Assembly: GCA_027886185.1 (NCBI GenBank)
Contig: WOAB01000109.1
Span: forward strand, 11,078,501-11,142,500
From: Rheum nobile
Taxonomy: Eukaryota; Streptophyta; Magnoliopsida; Caryophyllales; Polygonaceae
Direction of reading: 5' to 3'
DNA: 64,000 bases
Shown piece by piece: positions 41,770 to 53,903 of the stretch. A program made the translations under genes and the position numbers. The notes beneath the pieces are model-generated. The model was not told where the DNA came from. It did not search any database and saw only the letters and a program-made list of their open reading frames with translations. The number at the start of each line of letters is the position of its first letter. Position 1 is the first letter of the stretch.

Positions 41770-42381
41770 TCACAAAAGGAATGAAAAGCATAGAAAACAT
41801 ATAACAAGAGCATAAAAACATGAAAAACACAAAACATAAGGATTGATTAGGCTAGGGAACAATGTGAGGTTCCACTCAGGTATTCGAATTAGGTCCCTTT
41901 GCTTTATGTTAGTCCAGGAGGAATCGAGCAATGAGTCGGCCTTGACATTCAAGTTCTTCAACTCCTCCAATATCCTTTGATTCAGACTTTCACCCTTGGA
42001 AGTGGCTTCTCTAAGTTCCTTCTTCTTAAAGAGTTCTTTATCAATTGTTCCCTTGGTATTGCCTTGATAGCGCATCTTGCTAATGTGGTTCTTGTCAGAG
42101 TTGGTACCAAGTAGTTCCTCTTGAGAAGGTTTGTACAACTGTTCATTCTCCAAAATCAACCTTATCAGCCTCAGATATTGCAAAAATGGTGCTTTCCTTA
42201 AGAATATATTTTTTCCATATATCTCAATTTTTGGATCTTTGTCAATATTCAACTCCAATGGCTCACAATTTCCATATATAGTTACAATGTTCCATTTTTT
42301 GCATAGTTTTCTCATCATGTGTACAACTGTTAGACGGTTAAGCATTCCTTCCAACGATGATCCAACAATCAACATTCCCAT
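41770..42381 (-). pseudogene. C1 post-pol ORF (env-like position)
   Basis: This 203-codon frame is located between the RNase H remnant and the 3' LTR, where SIRE-type copia elements carry an env-like gene. I recognise no domain. It is Leu/Lys-rich, with a possible coiled coil in the middle and a short hydrophobic C-terminus (LCFSCFYALVICFLCFSFLL) that could be a membrane segment. It starts at a nominal Met and may be truncated. Confidence 0.45.
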
Positions 42382-42868
42382 TCCTCTGCTCCTACATCTA
42401 TGTTCCCCCTGAACTCATAGCCATTGTTCCCTTCTCCATTTACCATGAGTGGAATAGAAGGCCGATTGGATAGCATGGGTTATAAGAAAATATCATAGCA
42501 TATCCAAACAGATAATTCATGGTAGGGAACATCAAAGATCCACACAATTAAACTCAGTAAGTTGGTAAACAATAGAAAGTTCATAGGGAATGTTTACTTG
42601 GATCATAGCTTAGGGTAGGCATGACAACCAACCATCATATCAGCTTGTAATGAGGGTTCAATAGATCAAGTTGGTTGAATAGGTTTCAAATAAGATGTTT
42701 TCATGCTTTGCTAACATTCTCAATATCATCAAGTCAAATTGCAACATCACAAGATAATATGAAAATCAAATCACATAGCAAATCATCATAAATCAAAATT
42801 TATCAAATAATAAGCGACTAAGGCACTGTTCCCTGTATAAATTAGATCAAATTAGTCAATTATTGAGG

Positions 42869-43020
42869 GAATAACGGACGTGGAATTTCTCAATTCAAGG
42901 AGATCATGCCAAGAAGTATCCTTAGATAATCATGTGGCCTTCTGTCCAATGCCTTGGTAAACATGTCAGCAACTTCATTTTTAGTCTTGCAATGATCCAT
43001 CTTTATAAATCAATTCTAAG
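42869..43020 (-). pseudogene. C1 RNase H C-terminal remnant
   Basis: The minus strand encodes KTKNEVADMFTKALDRR followed by LLGMISLN and a stop, the conserved end of copia RNase H. The equivalent in element W ends GMISLN too. Everything between this and the pre-integrase remnant at 43254 is lost or unrecognisable. Confidence 0.75.
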
Positions 43021-43253
43021 ATATATATATATAAGGATATAAATGGGTTTTGCACTTTTCATACCATACTTCTTTAATAGCTCCTTAATATACTTTTGTT
43101 CCATTTTTCTGACATTCATTGTTCCATGTTCTTCCCTCTAAACACTTGATTCCCCTTCAACGTTGGTCACTAAGTCCTCAGTTGACGTGGCATCGAGCGC
43201 TTCCCATTGTTTCTCTTCTACATACTCATATTTTACGGTGGGAAAAGTGATGT

Positions 43254-44813
43254 CTAATGGATCTCCAGTGGGAACAACATCGTTATCATAATTTCCTGGG
43301 AACTAACAATGACATCATAAGGATTGGAAGCACCGTTCCATGAATTTGGCCTGAAGCTCATGTCAACAACATAGATATTGTTGAGACGTTCCCTTTCAAA
43401 ATTATCCATTTGGTGTTCCTTTCCTTCACAATGCATTCTTCAATTGTGAAGTTGACCTTGTTGCTCCCTTGATCACAGATATGTGTAACACTCAACAAAT
43501 TGTATTTAAGGTTATTAACCAAATTGACATCACTTACCTTGATGTGGTCGTTCAACTTTGCTTCTCCGATCCCATGTATAGCTTATTGTCTCTTGTCACC
43601 AAAGGAAATCTTTCCTTCGGTCCTTCTCTAAAGTGAGGAGAGGTTGTCATTCTTCCTTGTCATATGGCACAAGCACGCACTATCTATGTACCATTGAATG
43701 TTCCCCCTCACTTCAACCTGCACAAGGAACTTTAAGACTTGACGACCCATGCAAGCTTGGCGTTTTTACGTCGGTTGGGATAAAAGTCTCTTTGTTCCTT
43801 AGGACTAGCAACATGATACTCATTAAGGCTCACATAATTATTGTTCATTCTCTTGCAATGATCCTCGAAGTAAGCTTTATTCTTTTTTACACTTTATTTG
43901 AACATGACCATTGTTCCCACAATGCCAACATATCTTGAAAGAGACACCCATGTAGTACTTAGGGTAAGGTTTAGGAAATCTACGCTCATGAGACCTATGG
44001 GAGAGAGGGACTTTAGACATGTTCCCTTGGGATGGCTTGGGAAATATCCTATGAGCGGGTTGACAATTGTACCAGCCATTGTTCCCCGATTTTCCACTTT
44101 TAAGGATTTTAATTCTCTCCTCTAAGTTAGCACTCTTATCCTTAGTACTTTGAAGTTCTCTATCATGAATTTTCTTCATCTCTTGCTCACTTAGCTCTTT
44201 GTCTTTTCTCTGGGAACAACGACCTATGTACTCGATTTCATGCTTAGGAGTGACGTACAAAAATAATTTCATGTAGAGATTCATCACAAGAGGTGCAATG
44301 AACAGTAGAAGAACTATGTGTGCATGTAATTTTTTATTTTTAATCAGAACATTATTCCTCAAATAAACTAAGTTTTTCTTGTATTCCCAAATTTTCCTCA
44401 AATGTTTTCTTAGTAGGTTTAATCAAAGCATTCTTGTCATAATCTTTATGGGAATTAATGAAAGATTTGGGGCTTACCTCTTCCACTTGAGTAGTCGACT
44501 TGGGGGCCATCAAACGTATCTTGGAATTGATGTAAGATTCTGGTTCGTCGTTAGACACATCACGACACACACCCATAAAAGCTTTCTTCTTTTTGTTCCC
44601 ATTATCGTCACCTTTGGGGCAAGTCTTGCCGTTGTGCCCTTTTTCATGACACTTGTAGAAAATGACATCCTTGATGTATCTTTTCACTCTGTTGTTCCCT
44701 CTGAATTTGCCTATATGTAGGACACGCATGGCTTCGGAGATAAGGGGTATTTTTTTATCTTCATCATCCTCAATTGACCAAGCTTTGAAGGGCATTACTA
44801 TTGAATAAGTCAA
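43254..44813 (-). pseudogene. C1 gag, protease and pre-integrase remnants
   Basis: Reading leftwards: a gag C-terminal half with the zinc knuckle CHEKGHNGKTCPKG (about 44650), a second cysteine motif CWHCGNNGHVQIKC (about 43910), the protease segment WYIDSACLCHMT (about 43690, catalytic Asp retained but Ala in place of Gly), then a pre-integrase block NLVNNLKYNLLSVTHICDQG (43555-43440). Several frames are used, so the region is decayed. The N-terminal gag half is absent. Confidence 0.75.
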
Positions 44814-44957
44814 ATCTCACCACCTTCCATTGACCACACTCTCCAACTTTAAGAAGTGGAAGCTTGTTGTTCCCTGGACCGACACCATCATTTGAAGAGC
44901 TCATCTTTGTTATCAACAATTAACACACAATTTATAGCAACCTACTCTTATACCAAT

Positions 44958-45926
44958 TGTTGAATCGTAGTGTGTTAGATAGAGAATTATATAACTGTTT
45001 CTTGAGCAGCGGAATAAGCATATGCAAGGTAATAGTGAAGACACAATTACTTAGAGAGAAAACTCAATCAACCAACTAGTTGATCAAGAAAAACTTCTAC
45101 CTCTAGGTGGTTAGCATAGTAGGATTTCAAATACGCTACTTGTATTATTGATGGATCTACAAACAATCAAGTAAGCAAGGACTTCAAAGGTCTAGTCACA
45201 CACAGTTCCTAGAACTAAACCTCAACTTCTAAGCAAGCGAATGTAATCCTAACTCAATAGGTATCCTAACAACCCATAGTAACATACTCGTAATAACCTC
45301 AAAACTCAGTCAAAAAGATCCAAGATTACACCTTTGTCTTCTCTCTTTTCTCTTCTTCAAATCTGTCTTTTTCATCTTTTGTCGGCCTCTTTCTAACCCT
45401 AGACATGACCTCTATAAGTAGTTATTGGAAAGATTTGATCTTCTATCTTCAATTGATGCCTACACATTCCATAAATAAAGATATAGTTTCCATCTATCCA
45501 ATTACCCGAAATAAAGATTTAAAATTAACTAAATAGAAAGATGTTGTTTCCTAATATAAAACACAATCAAATATATCCTAAAACTAAAGCCTTGCAAACC
45601 AAGTCTTCATGAATATCTTGTTACCATATATGATTAGTCTTTTCACGAAGCCCACAACTCAAATCTCTCATTTAATTATTCGAACTTCTCGTTGTTCCTT
45701 GGCTTCATAATTTTTCCAGCGATGTCGTTCCTTCACGTTGTTCCTTCACTTTTGCACTTTCCTTCATTCAAAACTCAATGTTCCTTCACTTTCTCTGTTT
45801 TGTTTTCTTGGATTTCGTTGTTCCCTAAGATGCTCTTCATCGTGAAATTCATGGGAACAAAATAAACCATAAAACCTAATAGTATTTACCATCATCAAAA
45901 CTAAAGGGAACGTCATCGTTCCAACA
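44958..45926 (-). repeat. 5' LTR of C1
   Basis: This is the 969-bp partner of 40488-41440. The primer site lies just inside it, towards lower coordinates. Confidence 0.88.
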
Positions 45927-46188
45927 GTGACATATAATCCATAAAAGCTAAAAACGTATGGATGAAGGGGGCAGTTATTATAACAACGATATTGTTGTTA
46001 GTGATTTTAGTTATTACATTATTGTATATTAAAAGGCGAATTCATCATACAAATATGATTTAGAGGGTCATAGCTATACAATTACCAAGTAAGAGTTTTG
46101 ATCCGTGAAAGGTTTTTTGTGTAGATAAATAGATTACACTTCAATAGACTACATACTACAATCAGGAGTTTTGTTGTTTAAGTTTTAA
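45927..46188. other. Unassigned AT-rich sequence
   Basis: The first five bases are the C1 target-site copy (gtgac). The remainder shows no gene or repeat end. Confidence 0.4.
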
Positions 46189-46907
46189 CCAGTTACATGT
46201 GCCTCGTGCTACGCACGAGCCTGTGACATGATTAATTCAATATATTTTATTACTTTTTATAATTAGATTAGTTAATATTTTAATATATTAGTGTACTTTA
46301 TAAAAATTTTACAACTAATTCTATCCGAATTTACGATATGTTTCTAAATAACGAAACAATATATATGAGTTATTCAATTTTACATTACTAATTATGATGT
46401 TATTAATATAAAATAAGATGAAACAAAATCACTTTTTAAACTTTATAACAACAGTTGTATAATTCTATCTCATATCCAATTATTATATACAGAATTAGCT
46501 TAATCATTCACTATTTATGTGTTATTTAAGTGTTATTTAAAGAGTCGCTTTCGTATAAAGAATTAGTGGACTTTTACCATGCTTTTGAGATGTTTTAATC
46601 ATTTTTTTTATGATTAAATTGGTTGATCTTTTTGATATATTAGTGTAATTTTATAAAATTATGTATAGTCAATATATCATCACATCACAAAAAATGTATA
46701 TTTCATCTTAGATTCAGTTACGTTCTATTTATAAGTTAGTATAAATTTCTATATTTTGTTTAATTTCAAGTGTTATTTTTAAGAATCAATATATGTACAT
46801 TTATCTTATTATTAGAAAGCATTTATATATTCTTAATTGACAGGTATTGTCACAAAATAACAAATATGTGCATATATGATATTTCACATCAAAAAAAAGA
46901 TTAATGT
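46189..46907 (-). repeat. Family X copy 2, left segment with Helitron-like 3' end
   Basis: On the minus strand the segment ends with a perfect stem-loop CTCGTGC-GTA-GCACGAG (46203-46219), ten spacer bases, then CTGG followed by T. A 7-bp GC stem about ten bases before CTRR-T is the Helitron 3' signature. The rest is collinear with 377-903 and 14956-15110. It is split at 46907 by copia element W. Confidence 0.65.
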
Positions 46908-47767
46908 TGTTGGATCGTTAGTGTTTCGTCTGAGGGAACAAATGCTTTGTTCCCACAGAAGGTGCAACAAAATATTAAAGTAAGAAAGAATAATATTTAG
47001 AACTCACGATTTAGAGTGGAAACCCCAATTAGTCAAATAACTAATTAGGGAAAAACCACTACCTTCAAACTTCTCGCTTGAGAGGATTTTGAAGAGTCTA
47101 TTTGTCTTATTGATTTCTTGATCGGTTACACTTGCAGCTTGGACTTCAAACCCTAGACTTCCCACCCAGTTTTGATTCTCTTCTACAATGATGAACACAA
47201 ACTCACTTACTAAGACGTACAAACTACTTCACTTCTTTTTCTCTCTCAATGGAATGCTACGAGTTCATACTTTAGAAATGATCGACTCACTTCTATTTAT
47301 ACAAGCAGAGAATCCTACTATCAAAAAAAAGAATCCTACTCTCAAATAATATCTATCTCTTACTTTCCAGTAACAAAAAGATATTATTTGACTCATAAAG
47401 ATAATATCCTAACCGATCATATTATCTAAGGAAATATCTCCTAAAATAACATAATCAAGATAAGATAGAATCTTCTCCCTCCAAATCTTCTAGCTAGTGC
47501 AATCGAACCAATCTTGTCGATTTCAATCCACAAGATCTTCATGGAGAATCTTCGTTATCTTCATAGCCTTCTTTTTATGAATTTCAGGTTTGTTGTTGTG
47601 ACGACAATGTTGTTCCTTTGGAGGTAACAAAGCATTTAGAAAACTCTCTGTTCCCTCTACGTGACCACAATGCCAATCGTTCCCTGTGACATCTTTGTTT
47701 GTTCCTGAAATACTTAGTCGCAATATTAGTTGAATGTTTGTTACCGTCAAAACCAAGGAATTCAACA
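46908..47767 (-). repeat. 3' LTR of W
   Basis: This 860-bp LTR starts TGTTGGATCG and ends GGAATTCAACA on the + strand. An AAAAAAAAGAATCCTACT duplication near 47325 explains part of the length difference from the other LTR. A purine tract (AAAAAGGGATAAT on the minus strand, 47768-47780) adjoins it. Confidence 0.9.
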
Positions 47768-48201
47768 AATTATCCCTTTTTGATGGTGACAAACATCCTT
47801 GACAAAATAGCACATAACCAATATAGAGACAGTAGCATGAATAAAGTTTTCCCCTATAAGACAAAATTGTTCCCCCAAAGAGACAGTATTGGTGAAGACA
47901 TGATAAGTTCCATCTCCGCTAGACCACCCATCATATTCCCCCTTTTGGCATCATTAAAAACTTGAGAGAATTTCATAAGAAAGTTAACAAGTCTAGATAA
48001 GCAACCAACCCCTTTGTTCATTAATGTAAAATAAACATGCAAAGACAACAACGCGGATGACTACTAAATAAGCAAAATAAACAAACATGATCAACATGCC
48101 AGTCAAGGCAAACACAGGGAACAGAACAAAGAAACGCAAAGCAACTAGGGAGTAGATGAGCAATGAACAAAAGTGGGATTGGTAAGCCAGAGGAAGACGA
48201 A

Positions 48202-49674
48202 TCAAACACCATCAATGCATGTTGAGGGAGCAGCAGAATGCGTAGCAAGCGATGCGCGCACAACCTCCATAAGACGTCTTCGTTGTTCCGCCAAAAGAGC
48301 AATGGCGTGGGACAGCCTCCTCACAACTTGTAACATTTTAGAATCCGTACTAGGCTCATTCTTTTGTTCCCCCTCAGAGTCTACACCATCAGACTCATCC
48401 TCATTCATATCAGCTTCCACCTCAGGTTCAACCTTGACCCAGCCAACGCCTTCTTGCAACACAAACTGCATCTTGTGCAGATTACTAGCATCCAACCCCC
48501 GGTAGAAGAAAGTTTCATCAGCCCCATCTTTGTATACCTTGTGGTACTCAAGAATTTTCTTGACTGCGCTCGAGAACGGTAAAGCATGCCTCTTAGTGGC
48601 TCTCGTAAGAGCCATATGTTACATCATCACCCTGGGCAAGTTGATGACAACTCAATCAAGCAGTTTGGAGAGGAGCACAACATCCAGAATCATCAAGTTG
48701 TTGCGCTTTTGTTCCCTGGGGGTGATGTTGCAGATGAGATAATGGAAGAGAACCTTATTCACGACGGACACGGAGTTGGTGTGTAGAGCGCCGAACTTGG
48801 CCGGAGAAGAGATCTCAGAGACACGACGAACCACATCCTGGTAAGGCACATCCTTTCGCCAATGTCCCTTTGGATACTTGTCTTAGATATAATGAGTAAC
48901 GCCCAAAATGATGTTGAGTTACATGCTGGAGAACACATGGGTTGTTCCCTCCAGCATGTAACTTCCCAGAATGGCATGGGGGACGAACTTCAATGACAAA
49001 GGAGGAGTAGAACGCCCTTAATTGTTCATCATCAATGGACTCCGCCTCGACAAATAAGTTCCCTTTCCAAGTTATGCACCACCCCCTTTGATTTGGGCCG
49101 TGGTAGCAGCATGAACCTCCGCCACAGTCGGCGTCATTGTCGTGGTGGCGTCGCCGAGGCATTCCTCTATCTCCGTCTCGGGTTGGGTAGGGTGGATGGG
49201 GGAGGAAACGACCTCCTCCTTTTCATTGGAGGAGATGGCAGTGGGTGCGGGAGGATTAAGGTTAGGATTTGGCTTGGCGATGTTTGGGGATGAAGGTTTG
49301 GGTGAGTAGGGCACCATGGCGAGATTGGCAGGTGGAGGGGAAGACGGTGGAAAGGCTAGTTTAGAGGCGGTGGAGATTTGTGAAGGGTTTGGAGCATCGA
49401 GAGAGGTGGTGGATGTGGTGGCTTGAGAGAGAGCGGCGATGACGGAGGGATGGGTTCCCATCGCAGAAAGTTTGTGAAGGAGGGTTTGGGGGATTTCAGC
49501 GCCGTCAATGGTGACATTTGGGGTGGAGGCCATTTGAGGAGCTTGGGAGAGGAGAGGAAGATGGCAAGAGAATAGAGATAGAGAGATCAATAGAGAGGCT
49601 GTGAGGAAAAATACCTTGGAGACGCCGAATAAATAGAAGCCAAAGCAAATCTTTTCGGTTGCCAAAGATAACAA
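48202..49674 (-). pseudogene. W env-like ORF region
   Basis: The region begins with a 200-codon frame (49674-49072) with an N-terminal hydrophobic stretch (VFFLTASLLISLSLFSCHLPLL) and a Pro/Ser/Thr-rich segment. It continues in other frames to a 137-codon frame (48615-48202) with LPFSSAVKKILEYHKVYKDG and a KVEPEVEADMNEDESDG acidic stretch. It sits after pol, where SIRE-type copia elements carry an env-like gene. Frameshifts break it. A fusogenic or envelope role has not been shown for such ORFs and I do not assume it. Confidence 0.6.
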
Positions 49675-50377
49675 TCAAGATCTTCTTCTTCCATCTTTTC
49701 CCAAGGATCTCAGCCAAAATATTTATCTTCCAAAAATAAATCTTTTGGAAGATTGCGTCTACATTCACCAAAGCCCACAATATCTCGATCAAACCAAAAC
49801 GCCACGTATCCATCAAATCAACCCTAATTGCACATCATCTTTTCCCACACAGCTGCAGGCCATCATTGCACCTCAATCATGTCAACTCCTTTCCACAAAA
49901 CACAGAGGCGACGATCCGATTTCTTGGCTTACCGAAAAAGTAGAAGGGTGTGATGTGGGGGTAACGTTACCAGAGAGGGTACAAAGAACATCACACAAAA
50001 ATATACGAGAATTTTTAATAAATTTTAATCATGAAAGAGAGGCTCCCAGTTGTGGATGATTAGAGGAGCTCATAGGGAGCATCAAGCATGATGGCTAGGG
50101 TAAGCTTTAGAGTCAACAATCATTTGGGCTTATGATGAGGGATCAATGAATCAAGTTGACTCTTTTGGGCCGAAATAAAACTATTCCAAGTGTTATTATG
50201 AAAGCATAGATGATCATATAAGAATTTTGCATATAAGAGAAGTATAGGTAAGCAAGCTAAGCAAGTTAATCACACTATGAACTAGGGAGAGATTGCAAAT
50301 CTAGACAAGACACTTAAACTAATGAAATGCACCAAGTAGTTTTATCCAGTCATCAAGGGAACAAAATGTGTAGACAT
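49675..50377 (-). other. W spacer between RNase H and the env-like ORF
   Basis: No protein domain is recognised on either strand. This is typical of the non-coding gap between pol and the extra ORF in this group. Confidence 0.5.
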
Positions 50378-53300
50378 TTAGTTAAGAGAGATCATACCAA
50401 GTTCCATGCGAAACTGTTCAAAGGGTTCCCTATTGAGTGTCTTGGTGAAAATATCAGTGATTTGATCCTTGGTACCACAGAAGTCCATGGAAACCAATCT
50501 TTTCTCCACACAATCACGTAAGAAGTGATGTTTTATCTCAATATGCTTGGTACGCGAGTGTTGTACAAGATTATTGGAAATATTTATAGCACTAGTATTG
50601 TCACATAGAATGAGAACAAAGTCAAGAAGAATACCATAGTCACTGAGTTGTTGCTTGAGCCATATGAGTTGAATACAACAAGCTGCGGTGGCTATGTATT
50701 TGGCGTCTGTTGTAGACAAAGCAACTGAGTTTTGGTTATTCGATCCCCAAGAAACCAAGCACGGCTCGAGGAATTGAGTCATTCCTAAAGTAGACTTTCT
50801 ATCCACTCTGTTCCCTGCGAAGTCAGCATCTGTGTATCCAACCAGATCAAAGTTGCACCCCCTGAAATACCACAGATAAAGATCATTTGTTCAGCCCCTT
50901 CAAGTATCTCAGTATCCTTTTCACTGCCTTGAGGTGTGTCTCCTTGGGATCAGTCTGAAATCGAGCACATAGACACACACTATACATAAGATCAGGTCTA
51001 CTAGTAGTGAGATAGAGAAACAAACCTATGATTCCTCGATAGAGTGTTGGATCAACTCTTTTTTCATGTTCATCATTTCCCATTGGATTGTTTGGAGATA
51101 TGGGAGTGGTGAAAGGCTTTACATCAGACATTCTAAACTTGAAGACCCAATAAAGAACTTCAGTTCCCCAACCATGCTCATCTTAAATTCACTGGCCATG
51201 AGACTTGATAATTTTTGAACCAGTTTGTCATCTGTAGACCCAAAGATGATGTCATCAACATACACTTGCACAACCAAAGTGTGCTTTCCCTCCTTCAGCA
51301 GAAACAAAGTCTTGTCAACCTTCCCGCGAACGTGTCCATGAGATAGGAGGAACTGTGATAGCCTATCATACTCCAGGAGCCTTCTTAAGACCATATAATG
51401 CCTTTTCAAGTATATATACATGATCAGGTTGGGAGGCGTCTTCAAATCCAGGGGTTTGCTCCACATAGACTTTCTCCTTGAGAACTCCATTCAAGAAGGA
51501 AGTCTTCACATCCATTTGTTGCAATTTGAAGCCATGAAAAGCTGAGTATGCAATGAGTAATCGAATGGCTTCCAACCGTGCAACAGGATAAAAGGTCTCA
51601 TCATAATCAACCCCTTCCTGCTGGTTGTATCCCTTCACCACCATCCTTGCTTTGTTCCTTGTAACTTGTCCTTGATCATCCATCTTGTTCCTAAACACCC
51701 ATTTGGTTCCTATCACAACTCTGTAACCTGGACGAGGGACAAGCCTCCAAACCTTGTTCCTTTCGAATTGATGGAGCTCTTCCTACATGACACTTATCCA
51801 GTCCGGATCCTTCAATGATTCACATACAGTTTTAGGTTCTTGCAAAGAAAGAAAAGCATTGAAAGCACATAAATTTTGCAGAGAAGAGTGAGTACATGTT
51901 CCCTTTTGAAAGTCCGTAAGAATATGATCCACTGGATGATCCTTCTATTGGTGGTAGTTCCTCACTTGCAGAGTAGTGAGATCAAAATTATCGGAGTTAG
52001 CACTACCAGTACATGTGCTATCTTCAACAGTCCCTTCAGCATTAGGACTTGTACTTTGTTCCCCGGGAGGGACCAGAGGAGAATCAGACAATTGAGCGTC
52101 ATTAACTCTTGGAGTTGAGGATTCGTCATGATTGTCGCGATCAAGAGTCGCATTGTTCATATTATCATTGAGCATGTTTTCCTTGACATTGCTTCCCATG
52201 AGTTGAAAGTTGTCGTCATCAGGGAGACCGGTATTTGAGGGAATACCAGTCATTTGTTCCTGCAAAAGGTTACCAGCCATAACAGATTCATCAAAGACAA
52301 CATGAATGCTTTCCTCTACATTCCTTGTCCTCTTGTTGAAAACTTTGTAGGCCTTGTTGTGGAGAGAATATCCTACAAAGGTGCCTTCATCACTTCTTGG
52401 ATCAAATTTTCCAAGAGAATCTTTCCCATTGTTGTGGACGAAGCACTTGAAACCAAAGGTCCGCAGATGAGAGACATTTGTCTTTCTTCCCCTTACAGGT
52501 TTATAAGGAGTCTTGTTCAGCAACGAACAAATAGTTGCCTTGTTGAGCACATAACATGCAGCATTCAAAGCTTCAGCCCAAAAACTCTTTGGAAGACCAC
52601 TGACAATTAGCAAAGTACGCATCATGTCCTCCAGAGTCACGTTCTTCCTTTCCACAATACCACTTTGCTGCGGAGTTTTGGTTGCTGAGAAGTTATGACT
52701 TATGCCATTGTTCCAGCACAGGGATAAAAACTGAGAATTCTCAAATTCTGCCCCATGATCAATACGAATGGAACCAAGAGACTGTCCAAGATTATTCTCA
52801 ACAGATTTCATCCATGTCTCAAACTCAGCGAACACTTTATCCTTTGAGGATAGAAAGAGGGTCCATGTATACCTGGAAAAATCATCAACAATAACAAAGA
52901 CATACATATTCCCTCTACGGCTCTTTGTGCTCATAGGCCCACAAAGATCCATGTGGATTAGTTCCAAAGGACGAGTTGTTCTTACCTCTTTCTTGGATTT
53001 GAACGAAGATCTCACCTGTTTTCCTTGGGTACAAGCATCACAAACTTCATTGCTTGTTAATTTGATCTTAGGAAAACCGTTGACCAGTTCTTGTCGATGA
53101 AGTTTGGAAAGAAGTTGAAGACTTGCATGTCCAAGCCGCTTGTGCCACAAGTCTGTTGTTACAATAATAGACGACATACAAAGGTCCTTCTCAGGGACAA
53201 ATACAAGATAAACTTTATAGACGTTGTTTTCACATATCCCTTTGAGCAAAATTTTCCCTGTACTAATACACTCAACTTGACAATCATCAATTGTAAAGAC

Positions 53301-53580
53301 TACCCCATTCTTCCTGTTTTGGCACAGTTGAGCAACACTAAAAAGATCGAACTTAAGGTTGTTCACAATAGTCACATTATCACAACTATGTAACTAGAAA
53401 GCCTTACCTTACCAAGACCACAAACTTCTCCCTTACTCTTGTTTCCAAAGGTTATGGAACCTACAGAGGCTTGTTAAAGTGAGGTGAACCAGCTTTTGTT
53501 CCCTGTCATATGACTTGAGCATGCACTAACGAAGTACTAGGAACCTTTCCTTACTTCATCCTGTATTAAAAATATTAGTT
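50378..53580 (-). pseudogene. W pol: protease, integrase, reverse transcriptase, RNase H
   Basis: Reading leftwards in copia order. Protease at about 53550-53400: the active site reads F-V-S-A-C-S-S-H-M-T-G, so the catalytic Asp of D-S-G is replaced by Val. Integrase (53375-51945): pre-integrase block, zinc-binding HKRLGHASLQ...CDACTQGKQ, then MDLCGPM (Asp), RIDHGAEF (Asp) and PQQSGIVERKN (Glu). RT (51800-50883): GTKWVFRNKMDDQG, LQQMDVKTSFLNG, YVDDIIFGS. RNase H (50806-50378): DRKSTLG, STTDAKYIA and a GMISLN end. A TAG near 51785 and frameshifts near 51370 and 51130 break RT. The integrase ORF, 476 codons, is the longest intact part. Confidence 0.9.
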
Positions 53581-53898
53581 CTTATGAACCCAGACAAGCT
53601 TAAGCTTTCTGGGTTTGGGAGCAACAAATTTGATCTTAGCAGGTTTTTCATTGACTTTTTCTCTAGAAATACGAGCAATCTCCTCATTGTGTCTTTTCAG
53701 AAGACACTCTTGTTTATAATGACCAGCATGACCACGGTACCAACAAACCATGTGACACTTTAAATTCACATACTTGCTCTGTCCAAACCAAATTGGTTTG
53801 TTAGCAACCCTGGAATGAAAATCAATGTGATTGGGCTTACCATTCTGAGCTTGCTTTAGCCAAATAGAGTGAGCCTTTTGTCCATGATACCAAGGTTT
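53581..53898 (-). pseudogene. W gag C-terminal zinc-knuckle segment
   Basis: This short frame contains a CCHC-like knuckle, CWYRGHAGHYKQEC, with a basic tail rich in Lys/Pro, between the solo LTR S3 insertion and the protease. The segment is the nucleocapsid end of gag, cut off from the rest by S3. Confidence 0.75.
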
Positions 53899-53903
53899 GT
53901 TCC

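Larger units (their letters stand above)
40488..45926 (-). mobile_element. Copia LTR retrotransposon C1, internally deleted
   Basis: LTRs 40488-41440 (953 bp) and 44958-45926 (969 bp) have TGTTG...CAACA ends and are flanked by the perfect duplication gtgac (40483-40487 and 45927-45931). A purine tract (AAAAAGGAGGAAAC on the minus strand, 41441-41455) and a Met-type primer site variant TGGTATAAGAG (about 44956-44946) are present. Minus-strand remnants give gag, protease, pre-integrase, the last part of RNase H and an env-like region. Most of the integrase and all of RT are missing. The order with a reading after pol matches the SIRE/Maximus copia group. Confidence 0.85.

Noticed and set aside
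49072..49674. Possible secretory protein because of the hydrophobic N-terminus
   Set aside because: Its position after copia pol between the LTRs fits an env-like retroelement ORF better than a host gene, and downstream frames are broken.
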